Of a stretch of 64,000 bases of DNA, positions 36,358-46,107 are shown in pieces. The stretch lies in contig NZ_KB904555.1 in assembly GCF_000380085.1 (NCBI RefSeq), forward strand, positions 91,109 to 155,108. The letters are read 5' to 3'. A model generated the notes under the pieces. That model was given only the letters and a program-made list of their open reading frames with translations. It had not been told where the DNA came from and ran no database searches. The stretch is from Streptococcus merionis DSM 19192. Lineage in GTDB: Bacteria > Bacillota > Bacilli > Lactobacillales > Streptococcaceae. Position numbers and translations under genes: made by a program. Within the stretch, counting starts at the first letter, position 1. Every line of letters starts with the position of its first letter.

Positions 36358-36950
36358 AATTACTTGTTGCCGAAGACCAGTCTATGTTGCGAGACGCCCT
36401 TTGTCAACTTCTCCTCATGGAAGAGGATGTCGAAGAAGTGTTTCAAGCCAAGGATGGACTTGAAGCAATTGCCATTCTCCAAGAGCAACCTGTAGATGTC
36501 GCCATTCTCGATGTTGAAATGCCCAGCAAGACAGGACTTGACGTCCTAGAGTGGGTTCGAGCGAATCAAGACATCAAGGTCATTATAGTGACCACATTCA
36601 AGCGCCCAGGCTATTTCCAGAGGGCTGTGCAACATCAGGTCGATGCTTATGTCCTCAAAGACCGCTCCATTAAGGAACTCATGCAGACCATCCATAAGGT
36701 TTTAGCAGGTCAAAAAGAATACTCCCCAGAATTGATGGAGCAGATATTGATACAGGCTGATCCCTTGACCGATCAAGAGCGACAACTCCTGACTTACATG
36801 GCTCAAGGCCTATCCAACCAAGCGATCGCTGACAACATGTTTCTCTCCCTAGGCACCATCAAAAACTACGCCTCCACCGTCTTTGATAAAATCGGCGCCC
36901 ATAACCGCACCGATGCCGTGAGAATCGCTAAAGAGAATGGGTGGGTATAA
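36354..36950 (+). CDS. NarL/DesR-type response regulator
   Basis: 198 residues: receiver domain with EDQ, Asp53 (ILDVEMP) and LKDR, then a LuxR-type HTH ([36 protein letters not shown]). Expected to control the operon it terminates. Confidence 0.93.
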   Translation: MKLLVAEDQSMLRDALCQLLLMEEDVEEVFQAKDGLEAIAILQEQPVDVAILDVEMPSKTGLDVLEWVRANQDIKVIIVTTFKRPGYFQRAVQHQVDAYVLKDRSIKELMQTIHKVLAGQKEYSPELMEQILIQADPLTDQERQLLTYMAQGLSNQAIADNMFLSLGTIKNYASTVFDKIGAHNRTDAVRIAKENGWV

Positions 36951-36994
36951 AAATAATCCTTGAGATCTTAAAAAGAATCTCAAGGATTATTTTT
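36949..36994 (+). terminator. Terminator of the ABC-DesKR operon
   Basis: AATAATCCTTGAGAT pairs perfectly with ATCTCAAGGATTATT, with TTTTT following. Confidence 0.9.
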
Positions 36995-37152
36995 ATGTGC
37001 TCTTCAGTAGAAACATTACTATACAATGGAGTAGATTCAAAGAAAATTAAAGCAGACCAGACAAGATGACGATGTATTCTTTTGATTTTCAAAAAATCTT
37101 AATTCTTATTGAGAAAGTGCTTATCTGGGCGAAAAATAGTTCAGATAAACTT

Positions 37153-38511
37153 CTAAAATATCATCAGAGATAGTATCATCATAAATAAGACACCTACGCA
37201 CATTGGGATTGCAGTTCTTTTCACTAGCTTGATAGGATCTTCTTTCGTAGCTCCTGCGACGATAAGGATTACTGCTGATACAGGTGAAACTGCTCGGAAA
37301 AGGTTCCCTGCCAATCCTAATGGAACGGATAGGGCAACGGGCGAAATGCCAGCAGATTCTGCAAGAGGAACTAATAGAGGAACCATGGCAAAGAATAAGG
37401 CTGTCCCACTACCGCTTAGTAACACGATAATTGCAGAAAAAATGACAAGAATGATTGGAAGTAACACACCTGAAGATGAGGTCTTTGTCATTGTCTCTTG
37501 AAGGATAGTAATCAATCCGATGCCTTTTAAACCATTGACAAATGTAGAGGCAGCAACTAGTAACATGACAATGTCAATAGCACTTCCCATCCCTTTAAAG
37601 AACTTATCAGATTTGGCAAGAGTTTCTTTGGTTTCTTTGTTTCTCAGTAATTCAATAAATAAAGTGATTATAAATGAAATAATAGTGACAGACACCACAG
37701 TTAAAGGTAGAACAATCCCAAAAAGATTCAGAATAAAGCTTGCTAACAGAATTAGGATTGGAAGCAATGGGAGGATGGCGTACAGAACACTAAAAGACTT
37801 AACAGTTTCTTGAGTCTCGGAGACTTCAATTATAGCCATATTTTTTTCTTTAGAATCACAATATTTTTGCCAAACCATGTGCACTAAGGCCATTACAAAT
37901 AGGGTTGGGATAGATATAATAGCATGGGAACTAAAAACATACTCGGATACAGATATTCCTAATGCTTCGGCAACAGCAACATTGTCTGAACCAAGAGGAG
38001 TAGGCATAATAGTTGCTGTTGTTGCAATAACAGCAGCAGCTGTTAAATTAGACATACCTGATTTTCTAAGAACAGGAAATAAAGTAGCGATTAAAATGAT
38101 GGCTAGGTTAGAAGCACTAGGTATCACTAAAGATAGTAAATTTCCTAGTAAAAATACAACGGGAACAAGAATGTAAGGGGATTTGATATAAACTAAAGGT
38201 TTTGTTAACATTCTTACAGTCATATCGTTTGCTCCAATGGCGGTCATATAAGCAGAATAGCCTCCAAGAATGAGAATGACCAAACCTGCTCCTGATAGAG
38301 TGTCACCTAATTGATTCACAATAACTGTTATAGGATCTAGTAAAAAATGAGAGGGCTTTTCTAAAATAGGATGTCCCAATAACTGCGCAACATACAGCAA
38401 AATCAATCCGATAGCAAATAAACTTATTTTAATGTCATGCTTTTTAATAAGCATATATGAAATAGCAAGCAGTGATACAGCGCTGATTAAAAATACCAAT
38501 ATAGTTTCCAT
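37153..38511 (-). CDS. DcuC-family carboxylate/nucleoside(?) transporter
   Basis: 452 residues, about 12 helices. Matches DcuC in the segments GGYSAYMTAIGANDM, MLLVAASTFVNGL and SGSGTALFFAMVPL. E. coli DcuC exports succinate and moves C4-dicarboxylates. Here it follows nucleoside hydrolase and ribokinase genes on the same strand, so uptake of a nucleoside or export linked to its breakdown is inferred. AGGAGG SD. A 356-base gap separates it from iunH, so it may have its own promoter. Confidence 0.78.
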   Translation of the reverse strand: METILVFLISAVSLLAISYMLIKKHDIKISLFAIGLILLYVAQLLGHPILEKPSHFLLDPITVIVNQLGDTLSGAGLVILILGGYSAYMTAIGANDMTVRMLTKPLVYIKSPYILVPVVFLLGNLLSLVIPSASNLAIILIATLFPVLRKSGMSNLTAAAVIATTATIMPTPLGSDNVAVAEALGISVSEYVFSSHAIISIPTLFVMALVHMVWQKYCDSKEKNMAIIEVSETQETVKSFSVLYAILPLLPILILLASFILNLFGIVLPLTVVSVTIISFIITLFIELLRNKETKETLAKSDKFFKGMGSAIDIVMLLVAASTFVNGLKGIGLITILQETMTKTSSSGVLLPIILVIFSAIIVLLSGSGTALFFAMVPLLVPLAESAGISPVALSVPLGLAGNLFRAVSPVSAVILIVAGATKEDPIKLVKRTAIPMCVGVLFMMILSLMIF

Positions 38512-38867
38512 TTTATTCCTCCTCGTAAAATAAGTTTCTGGGGATTTTGCATTCCCAAGTACTATGTTTTCTAACTTAACTACCGAAAGATTTTCTAGAG
38601 CAACAGAGTCATGGAATAGGCTCGTGGTTGTCTCCTTGTCACACTTGACTTAACAAGAAAGTTTATAGGCTGGGCCCAAATCCAGACTTTATTTTTGATT
38701 CGTAGAAAGAACCATTTGCAAGTGTTTGGAGAAGTGAGGTTGAGATAAAAGGTACTCAGTCTCGTTCGTTTTTAGTGTGAATAGCTTGACTCCCTGAACC
38801 TCAATGAAGAAAGCCTTTCTTGATTGGTTGGAGTTGATCCCGCTCCTCCCTAATTTTTGCCACTAGG
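38512..38867. other. Gap between nucleoside hydrolase and carrier genes
   Basis: 356 bases; contains a small stem GAAAG/CTTTC region (about 38805-38820) and a CAAGTGTGACAAGGAG stretch near 38640. No gene is recognised. Confidence 0.4.
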
Positions 38868-39788
38868 CTATACACATTTTTCTATAGTTTCCATGAACCA
38901 TTTTTTAAACTCATCTGGATTGATATCTGTTGCAACGGTAACATTTGCATCTTTACCTAAGTTACCTTGTAGATCGATAATAGTAGCACCAGATGTGAAA
39001 TCTCCTTTCGTTTCAACAGCTACAAAAGCTTTTTGTGTCGAAAATAATTCAGGTTTAAGAAGATAGGCAATAGCACTTCCATCATACATTTTTAAGCCTG
39101 TATTGAAACTGCCACCTCTATAAGTTTTAAAGAGTTTGTAAAACATGTCTCCTATTGCATGCATTTCCTTAATCTTTAAAGCATCCTCAGGAAAGACCAA
39201 AGCTTTACGTCCGATCTCTAAAGGAACCATCGTGATAGTTAATCCACTGCTCATAACAATATCTGCAGCTTCGGGATCAATGGTAATATTAAATTCAGAG
39301 TAAATACCAGAATTTCCTCTGCCGATAGCGCCACCCATTAGAATAATTTCTTTAATCTGAGGTTTGATATCAGGAAACATTGTAAGAAGAAGGGCAATAT
39401 TTGTTAACGGGCCTATTGGGACTAACGTAACAGGACTATCCGAGTTGATGATGGTATTGTACATAGCTACCACAGCGTGTTGTTCTAGTAAGTTGGTATC
39501 TTGAAAATCAGGAAAACGGTAAGCTCCTAAACCACTATCACCATGAACACTTGATGCGTCAAATGCTTGTCTTAATAAAGGCTTTCTGGCCCCAGCTGCC
39601 ACGGGTATATTCTTACCATAGAAAGTCAGCAGTTGAAGGGTGTTACGCGTTACTTTTTCTAGGCTAACGTTACCGACAACAGTTGTTATCAATTTAACGT
39701 CTAACTCCTTAGAGAAAAGGGCTAAAGCAAGGGCAACGGCATCATCAATACCTGGATCAGTGTCAATAATAATAGGCTTCTTAAGCAT
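38868..39788 (-). CDS. iunH: Nucleoside hydrolase (IunH family)
   Basis: 306 residues. The calcium-binding N-terminal motif DTDPGIDDAVAL and the C-terminal MYDGSAIAYLL segment are present. It splits a nucleoside into ribose and base. The ribose would then be phosphorylated by the adjacent ribokinase, whose stop is directly before this start (one base apart). Confidence 0.92.
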   Translation of the reverse strand: MLKKPIIIDTDPGIDDAVALALALFSKELDVKLITTVVGNVSLEKVTRNTLQLLTFYGKNIPVAAGARKPLLRQAFDASSVHGDSGLGAYRFPDFQDTNLLEQHAVVAMYNTIINSDSPVTLVPIGPLTNIALLLTMFPDIKPQIKEIILMGGAIGRGNSGIYSEFNITIDPEAADIVMSSGLTITMVPLEIGRKALVFPEDALKIKEMHAIGDMFYKLFKTYRGGSFNTGLKMYDGSAIAYLLKPELFSTQKAFVAVETKGDFTSGATIIDLQGNLGKDANVTVATDINPDEFKKWFMETIEKCV

Positions 39789-40709
39789 TTACAGCTCCTC
39801 CTCATTTAGGTGTTTTGTAAGTTCTGATAGTGAATTAACGCCAATGACAGCTCCTCTTTTAAGACAAGTAAGAGCTCCCACCTTATTGCAATATTGTAGT
39901 ATAGTAGACGGGCTCTGTTTATTGATTAATCCCGACACAAACATTCCGATAAAGGCATCGCCAGCGCCAGTGCTGTCAACAACTTGGATCTCTTCACTTG
40001 GATAGTATAATTTAGAATGTCTATCTATCCATACACTTCCTTGACTGCCCAGAGTCAGAATTAGTGAATTTAAGCCTTTATCTTGCAGAATGTTAAAAAC
40101 ATTTTCGCAGTCGTTGATACTTCTAGGATAAATATTAGCTAAGGCTTCAGCCTCTGTCTGATTTAGGATGAGATAGTCTACTAATTCATAAATATAATCA
40201 GGAATAGCTTGGACTGGTGTAGGATTTAGGATGACAATCAGATTTTTTTGTTTAGCCAACTGTATGCTTTCAAAAATGTCTTTCACAGGAATTTCAAATT
40301 GTAATAGTAAGACGTCTCCAGTCTGGGCAGTATCTAAAGCTTTACTCAAAGAAGAAAGCGAAGGGAATGAATTGGCCCCACTATCTAGGATAATACGGTT
40401 ATCTCCCTGCGATTGTAAGACAATAGCAATCCCTGTGTGCACACCCTCTATTGAAGAGAGGTAATTTGTCCTGACTTTGTGATGTTCTAGATGATTTTTG
40501 ACCAACGAGAATTCCTCAACGCCTACAGTTGCAATAAGCTCTGTATCGACGCCTAGTATAGCCGCTGCAATCGCTTGATTGGCTCCTTTACCTCCAAAAA
40601 ACTTTCTAAAATTTTTTCCATTGACCGTTTCTCCTTGATGGGGAAATCTTTCCTGTTCAATCATAAAATCTAGATTGACACTGCCAAAAACATATAATTT
40701 ATTTTTCAT
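39789..40709 (-). CDS. rbsK: Ribokinase (PfkB family)
   Basis: 306 residues. PfkB signatures: GGKGANQAIAAA at the N-terminus and VDSTGAGDAFIGMFVSGL with catalytic Asp at the C-terminus. Makes ribose 5-phosphate from ribose. Start overlaps the GNAT gene stop by 11 bases. No ribose ABC transporter accompanies it. Confidence 0.92.
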   Translation of the reverse strand: MKNKLYVFGSVNLDFMIEQERFPHQGETVNGKNFRKFFGGKGANQAIAAAILGVDTELIATVGVEEFSLVKNHLEHHKVRTNYLSSIEGVHTGIAIVLQSQGDNRIILDSGANSFPSLSSLSKALDTAQTGDVLLLQFEIPVKDIFESIQLAKQKNLIVILNPTPVQAIPDYIYELVDYLILNQTEAEALANIYPRSINDCENVFNILQDKGLNSLILTLGSQGSVWIDRHSKLYYPSEEIQVVDSTGAGDAFIGMFVSGLINKQSPSTILQYCNKVGALTCLKRGAVIGVNSLSELTKHLNEEEL

Positions 40710-41115
40710 TAAACATCACCATTCCACTTCCTAGATCCTTATTAGGACGTCTTATGAAACCGAACTTTTCGTAGAATCTTTCGTACCCTTTTGTTGCCAT
40801 CAGTCCAATATAAGCTTGTTCACAACCATTTTGCCGTATATACTTTAAAAGGGATGCCATGATTAAATAGCTGAGTTTTTGCCCTCTATATTCTGGAAGA
40901 ATCATGAAATCTTTGATAAAAAAGACAAGACGATTATCCCCTACGATTCTTGCCATTCCGATAGCCAAGTCATCGTGGTATAGTACGACATCAAATAAAT
41001 GACTTTCAATTCCTATTTTGACATCATCTTCTGGATAAATTGCAAACTGACATTTACCATGCAAATTCAGATAAATTTTCTCATCTAAGACGTTGCATTT
41101 AATACAATAGCTCAT
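40699..41115 (-). CDS. GNAT family N-acetyltransferase
   Basis: 138 residues from ATG 41115. Acetyl-CoA binding motif LPEYRGQKLSYLIM (R-G-x-x-x), and FYEKFGFIRR near the end. First gene of the leftward nucleoside cluster, directly behind the operator. Substrate unknown. Confidence 0.82.
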   Translation of the reverse strand: MSYCIKCNVLDEKIYLNLHGKCQFAIYPEDDVKIGIESHLFDVVLYHDDLAIGMARIVGDNRLVFFIKDFMILPEYRGQKLSYLIMASLLKYIRQNGCEQAYIGLMATKGYERFYEKFGFIRRPNKDLGSGMVMFNEK

Positions 41116-41117
41116 GA

Positions 41118-41175
41118 TAAAACGTTTTACCTCTGCTTCCCAAGGACATGATAGCACTTTTTGAAACCGCTGTCA
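41118..41175 (-). promoter_or_regulatory. Cluster promoter with RbsR-like operator and cre-like site
   Basis: Minus-strand promoter TTGACA, 17-base gap, TATCAT (about 41150-41175). A perfect palindrome TAAAACGTTTTA (41118-41129), typical of LacI/RbsR operators, lies just downstream of the start. TGACAGCGGTTTCA (41162-41175) between -35 and -10 matches cre at 13 of 14. Confidence 0.72.
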
Positions 41176-41236
41176 AGTTGTTTTTGGGAAAATTTTTTGG
41201 TATGATGAAGGGAAATTATTAATGGAGAGTTGACAC

Positions 41237-42226
41237 ATGAAGCGTGTTCGATTGAAGGATATTGCCCATTTAGCAAATGTCTCAGAAACAGCTGTTTCAC
41301 TAGTATTAAATCATCGGCCATCCCGTATTTCTGACGAAAAGAAAAATGAGATTTTTGAAATTGCTAAACAGCTTAATTATCAGCCTAATCAGGTTGCTCG
41401 ATCCTTAGTGTCGCAAAAATCAAATATGATTGGTCTTGTAGTACCTGATATTACAAATCCTTTTTTTGCTACATTATCTAAAAATATTGAAAAGAGCCTG
41501 CAGCAAATGGGATATTTGTTGATTATTGCTAATAGTGATAACTCATCTCGAAAAGAATCAGAATTAGTACGCTCGTTAGTGAACCATCAGGTAGAGGGGT
41601 TACTAATCTGTCCATCTAACGAAGATATTTCCAGTATAAGCGACACGCTCCAATTATTAAAACAATTATCAGTTCCGTTTTTGATTATTGACCGTATTTT
41701 TGAAGGGGATGATAGTATGTCGCAAATATCCTTTGATAATGAGCAAGGAGGGTTTTTAGCGACTCGTTATTTAATTGATCAGGGCTGCAAAAGTATTGCC
41801 TGTATTACGGGAAACCTCAATTCTTATAATGCCAGAAAGAGATTAGACGGCTATAAAAGTGCCTTAAAAGAAGCTGGGTTACCTTATGAAGAAAATTGGA
41901 TACAAGAAGGAGACTATAGTTTTTCGTCTGGAAAAATCCTAGGAGCACGACTTTTGGAATATGATATTGATGGTGTCTTTGCGTGCAATGATTTGATGGC
42001 TTATGGATTTCTCAATTCCTGTCGCTCTAAGGATATCCATTTGAAGATTCCTGTTGTTGGATATGATAATTTAGAGATATCTAATATGTTTGACATCCAT
42101 ATACCTTCGATTGCTCAGGATACGGATCTCTTGTCAAAAAAATGTTGCGAAAAAATCGTTCAAGCTATCAATCAATCAGCCCACCCTCATATCGAACTGA
42201 TTCCGCCTCGAATAATAAAATTTTAA
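41237..42226 (+). CDS. LacI-family repressor (RbsR-like)
   Basis: 329 residues. N-terminal LacI HTH (VRLKDIAHLANVSETAVSLVLN) and hinge, then a periplasmic-binding-protein-like effector domain (IGLVVPDITNPFFATL). Divergent from the nucleoside/ribose cluster, whose promoter carries a fitting operator. Ligand is probably ribose or a related sugar. GGAG SD. Confidence 0.9.
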   Translation: MKRVRLKDIAHLANVSETAVSLVLNHRPSRISDEKKNEIFEIAKQLNYQPNQVARSLVSQKSNMIGLVVPDITNPFFATLSKNIEKSLQQMGYLLIIANSDNSSRKESELVRSLVNHQVEGLLICPSNEDISSISDTLQLLKQLSVPFLIIDRIFEGDDSMSQISFDNEQGGFLATRYLIDQGCKSIACITGNLNSYNARKRLDGYKSALKEAGLPYEENWIQEGDYSFSSGKILGARLLEYDIDGVFACNDLMAYGFLNSCRSKDIHLKIPVVGYDNLEISNMFDIHIPSIAQDTDLLSKKCCEKIVQAINQSAHPHIELIPPRIIKF

Positions 42227-42485
42227 TTTAAAATGACTAGTTTATAACTGGTATTACTATGAGAATCATTCAGTCTATCTCACATCAAATGCACTCGTGT
42301 TAATTTTTAAACCTGTCAGTTTACCGCTATGCCAATTGATAACGAATAGACAGTTAAAAGCTAGCAATCCTGCTATCGATTCCTCAAACTCCTTTGTTCC
42401 CCAAAAAATCTCATCCCTTTTTAGGAAAATAGCAGAAAATGTGATATAATGAGCTTGTAAAAAATTTTTAAGGAGACAATTCCAA

Positions 42486-43682
42486 ATGGCAAAATTGACT
42501 GTTAAAGACGTTGATTTGAAAGGCAAGAAAGTCCTCGTTCGTGTTGACTTTAATGTGCCTTTAAAAGACGGCGTGATTACCAACGACAACCGTATCTCTG
42601 CGGCGCTTCCAACCATCAAGTATATCATCGATCAAGGTGGTCGTGCAGTGCTGTTCTCTCACCTTGGACGTGTAAAAGAAGAAGCTGATAAAGAAGGTAA
42701 ATCACTTGCTCCTGTAGCTAAGGATTTGGCTGCTAAACTTGGTCAAGAAGTTATCTTCCCAGGAGTAACTCGTGGCGCTGAATTGGAAGCTGCTATCAAC
42801 GCTTTGAAAGACAGTGAAGTTCTCTTGGTTGAAAACACGCGTTTTGAAGATGTTGACGGCAAGAAAGAATCTAAAAACGATCCAGAACTTGGCAAATACT
42901 GGGCTAGCCTTGGCGACGGTATCTTCGTAAACGATGCCTTTGGTACAGCTCACCGTGCTCATGCCTCAAACGTTGGTATCTCAGCAAACGTTGAAAAGGC
43001 AGTTGCTGGTTTCCTTCTTGAAAACGAAATTGCCTACATCCAAGAGGCCGTTGAAACTCCGGAACGTCCATTCGTAGCAATCCTTGGTGGTTCAAAAGTT
43101 TCAGACAAGATCGGTGTTATCGAAAACTTGCTTGAAAAAGCTGACAAAGTCCTTATCGGTGGCGGTATGACTTACACCTTCTACAAGGCACAAGGTATCG
43201 AAATCGGTAACTCGCTTGTAGAAGAAGATAAATTGGACGTCGCAAAAGAATTGCTTGAAAAATCAAATGGTAAATTGATTTTGCCTGTTGATTCAAAAGA
43301 AGCAAATGCCTTTGCTGATTATACTGAAGTTCGTGATACTGAAGGCGAAGCAGTTTCTGAAGGCTTCCTTGGTCTTGACATCGGTCCAAAATCTATCGCT
43401 AAATTTGATGAAGCATTGACTGGTGCGAAGACAGTTGTCTGGAATGGTCCTATGGGTGTCTTTGAAAATCCTGACTTCCAAGCTGGTACTATCGGCGTGA
43501 TGGATGCTATTGTGAAACAACCAGGTGTAAAATCAATCATCGGTGGTGGTGACTCAGCAGCAGCAGCCATCAACCTCGGCCGTGCAGACAAGTTCTCATG
43601 GATTTCAACTGGTGGCGGTGCATCAATGGAATTGTTAGAAGGAAAAGTACTTCCAGGCTTAGCTGCTTTGACAGAAAAATAA
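42486..43682 (+). CDS. pgk: Phosphoglycerate kinase
   Basis: 398 residues, normal length. [33 protein letters not shown] start, ATP-site GGGDSAAAA. Glycolysis: transfers phosphate from 1,3-bisphosphoglycerate to ADP. Promoter with TGATATAAT near 42443 and SD AAGGAGAC. GAPDH gene is not adjacent here. Strong codon bias of a highly expressed gene. Confidence 0.98.
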   Translation: MAKLTVKDVDLKGKKVLVRVDFNVPLKDGVITNDNRISAALPTIKYIIDQGGRAVLFSHLGRVKEEADKEGKSLAPVAKDLAAKLGQEVIFPGVTRGAELEAAINALKDSEVLLVENTRFEDVDGKKESKNDPELGKYWASLGDGIFVNDAFGTAHRAHASNVGISANVEKAVAGFLLENEIAYIQEAVETPERPFVAILGGSKVSDKIGVIENLLEKADKVLIGGGMTYTFYKAQGIEIGNSLVEEDKLDVAKELLEKSNGKLILPVDSKEANAFADYTEVRDTEGEAVSEGFLGLDIGPKSIAKFDEALTGAKTVVWNGPMGVFENPDFQAGTIGVMDAIVKQPGVKSIIGGGDSAAAAINLGRADKFSWISTGGGASMELLEGKVLPGLAALTEK

Positions 43683-43749
43683 GATTTAGCCCGTTAATCT
43701 CTGCAAAATCCTGATTTTGTAGAAAAAGGAGCAAAATCGAAATGATAGC

Positions 43750-43774
43750 AAAAGGGCGAACAAGTCGCCCTTTT
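43750..43774 (+). terminator. pgk terminator
   Basis: AAAAGGGCGA and TCGCCCTTTT with a five-base loop. Confidence 0.85.
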
Positions 43775-43921
43775 GTGATGATGTAGATATTTGTGACACG
43801 GTGGGGCTTTAATGATGCCAGACATTTACGTTCCCTGCCACATCTGATGCAATTGGTGGTAAGTGGTTAGATGGCATCGGCAACTGTCCATTAGTTACTG
43901 TATTTTTGTAGATAATATTAG

Positions 43922-43948
43922 AAAAAAGCGTTGCTATGACGCTTTTTT
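43922..43948 (+). terminator. Second terminator downstream of pgk
   Basis: AAAAAAGCGT and ACGCTTTTTT with a seven-base loop. Confidence 0.75.
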
Positions 43949-44209
43949 GTGTCTATCATAGATGTTCTGCGATCTAAAACAAGTTTAGAAAGTTCGGTAA
44001 GTGCAATGTACTTTTGAGATTAGTAGCGCTGACCAATAAGGTAAATCTGCTTAAAATTCAGTGGATCAAATCTGTCGTGATGGCAGCAGAACTTTCATTT
44101 GTTTTATACAAAGCTGTATATTGCTGTTTTTACTGCTATATTGGCAGATGGTTGAAAGTCGCATAATATGATAAAATGGAAGAAAAAATTAATATGGAGG
44201 AGAAATTCG

Positions 44210-44674
44210 ATGGGGACCTTTCTACTTTTGCTACTTATTTTGCTGCTTGCTGTTTATCCTATTCATGCTGGTTTGCTATTTGTGCTCCAACAAAAAGCTT
44301 ATCGATTATTAAAAATTGGGATCGTTGGAAAAATGCTCCTGTCTTATAAAACAGTGCTCTTTGCCTTTTTGCTGTTTAGCCAGCTTCTTGCAGCCTATTA
44401 TTATTTCAAACTTTATGGAGAAGCTATCTTTCTTATAGCAGCATTTTCATTAGGAGTCCCTCTTTTATTTACCTGTCTACCCTTGATTTTGTTGCTTTAT
44501 GACTTGCTTGGAATTTTACCTAAACAAAAGTGGTGGCAGATCATATTGGGCGGTCAGTCTCTCTTGTGGCTAATTGCTTTAATTCTTTACCGCACTTCTT
44601 ATATTGCCCGCTTATCAGGAATACGACTGCCATTTAGCCTATTGGCTAAAGATATTGTCGCTTTTCTTTTTTAA
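44210..44674 (+). CDS. Hypothetical membrane protein
   Basis: 154 residues from ATG 44210 (GGAGGAGAA SD). Four hydrophobic helices. Located between pgk and the glutamine genes, as in other streptococcal genomes. No known function. Confidence 0.7.
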   Translation: MGTFLLLLLILLLAVYPIHAGLLFVLQQKAYRLLKIGIVGKMLLSYKTVLFAFLLFSQLLAAYYYFKLYGEAIFLIAAFSLGVPLLFTCLPLILLLYDLLGILPKQKWWQIILGGQSLLWLIALILYRTSYIARLSGIRLPFSLLAKDIVAFLF

Positions 44675-45300
44675 TAAACTATTTGCTACAGTTGTTATTA
44701 GCAGTTTACCAACCTCCTGCTAATCTTTCGAATCCTAAAAATGATGGTGAAATAACCTCTGAATAATCTAAAAATTTTTGGCCACGTTATAAATTTGACA
44801 TTAGTAACTTACACACTATAAAGGCAGGAGTTGCAGTCTTTTTAGTTTTCCTCTGAATTTCTTCTTAGGCCGACTAGAATGGACTCTATCAGGTATTTCT
44901 AGGAGAAGAGGAAGACCTCATCCTTATCCCGCTTCTTAGCCGCTTGCTTTACCGTCTCTTCGTTTTCCTTTATGCACCTGTTGTCTGACTTGCCCACGTT
45001 CAACTTCGTTGTTAATCGTTTGAGCTGCTTTACCTAATTGCCTAGCGATCTCACGATTGGAACACCCTTCATGTAACCAACGTTCTATATTTCTACGGTC
45101 AGCTAGTGTCAAATGTTTCCCTTTTGGTGTATAATAGTTTTGCATCTCAGAGTTTTCCTAATTGTTGTTGTAGTGATTACAATGATATCTCTCTGAGATG
45201 TTTTTTCATACCCTCAAGTGGCTAACTTCATTTTAGAACTTTCAAATCACGTTCGAATGATACTTTTTTCTTAATTTTTTTGAAAACGCTTGACTTCTGT
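44675..45300. other. Intergenic region with IS30 relic
   Basis: Contains the transposase fragment at 44936-45145. No other gene is seen. Confidence 0.45.
44936..45145 (-). pseudogene. IS30-family transposase N-terminal fragment
   Basis: About 69 codons beginning MQNYYTPKGKHLTLADRRNIE with the IS30 HTH (HEGCSNREIARQLGKAAQTI). The DDE catalytic part is missing. Confidence 0.75.
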
Positions 45301-45354
45301 TTATTATTGTTTTATAATAATTTTAAAGAAACAATTATCATTAAACAATAATAA
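45281..45354 (+). promoter_or_regulatory. DUF2975/XRE promoter with inverted repeat
   Basis: TTGACT (45290-45295), 17-base gap, TATAAT (45313-45318). TTATTATTGTTT (45301-45312) and AAACAATAATAA (45343-45354) flank the -10 and start. A cre-like TGAAAACGCTTGAC overlaps the -35. Confidence 0.6.
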
Positions 45355-45366
45355 TAGGGGGTTAAA

Positions 45367-45879
45367 ATGAAAGATTTCATCTTAAAACTAGTTTTTATCA
45401 TTGCTAAAGCTGCGCAATACGGCTTTGCTTTCATTGCAGGATCGATTTGTATAGGTATAGTTGCTACTATGATTTTAGGTGACAAAATCTGGCAATATAC
45501 TCCAGTAAAGTATGGGCACTTCACAGTTTTTCACGCGCTCCTTGCTCTCTTTGTGGCACTGGGGATTTTCATAATCATGCTTTATATGGCCATTTGTATC
45601 CAGAAGCTGGTCCGCCAATTCCAAGTAAATAGCATTTTTATCTCAGAAAATATCCAGACAGTTCATCACATCCTTTTTGGTCTATTGGGAATTACCGGGT
45701 TACAGCTTTTGACAGCATTATTTTTTAGAATTGTTCATGTTGGTCATATCAGCGATACATTTGATTTCTCGCTCGGTGATTACTGGGTAAATCTGGTCTT
45801 TATCGTGATTGCCTTTGTTGCTGGTGAAGTTCTCAAACGAGGTCAGCAGATTGAAACGGACTACAATGAGATTATTTAG
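45367..45879 (+). CDS. DUF2975 membrane protein
   Basis: 170 residues, four membrane helices, of the type always found beside YozG-like XRE regulators. The following regulator starts two bases after the stop. Function unknown; such pairs act as membrane-linked switches by inference. Confidence 0.78.
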   Translation: MKDFILKLVFIIAKAAQYGFAFIAGSICIGIVATMILGDKIWQYTPVKYGHFTVFHALLALFVALGIFIIMLYMAICIQKLVRQFQVNSIFISENIQTVHHILFGLLGITGLQLLTALFFRIVHVGHISDTFDFSLGDYWVNLVFIVIAFVAGEVLKRGQQIETDYNEII

Positions 45880-45881
45880 CC

Positions 45882-46094
45882 ATGGAAAAAATTAAAGTCA
45901 ATTTAGATAAGGTGCTAAAAGATCGCCAAGTGACCTCCAAAGAGTTAGCAGAGCAGATCGGCATTACCGAGGCCAACCTGTCCATTCTAAAGACAGGTAA
46001 GGCCAAGGGGATTCGCTTTAACACCTTGATGAGTATTTGTCGGATTCTAAAGTGTCAGCCAGGTGACATTTTGGAGTACATTGTCGAAGATTAG
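45882..46094 (+). CDS. YozG-like XRE regulator
   Basis: 70 residues, only an HTH domain (SKELAEQIGITEANLSILKTGKAKGIRF) and the family end CQPGDILEYI. Probably autoregulates through the inverted repeat upstream. Confidence 0.87.
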   Translation: MEKIKVNLDKVLKDRQVTSKELAEQIGITEANLSILKTGKAKGIRFNTLMSICRILKCQPGDILEYIVED

Positions 46095-46107
46095 AAAGGA
46101 CACAACG

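Larger units (their letters stand above)
43683..44209. other. Intergenic region with two terminators
   Basis: Contains hairpins at 43750-43774 and 43922-43948 and, between them, unassignable sequence with no supported gene. Confidence 0.5.

Noticed and set aside
42702..43591. Minus-strand ORFs within pgk
   Set aside because: Antisense frames stay open because of strong codon bias of pgk.
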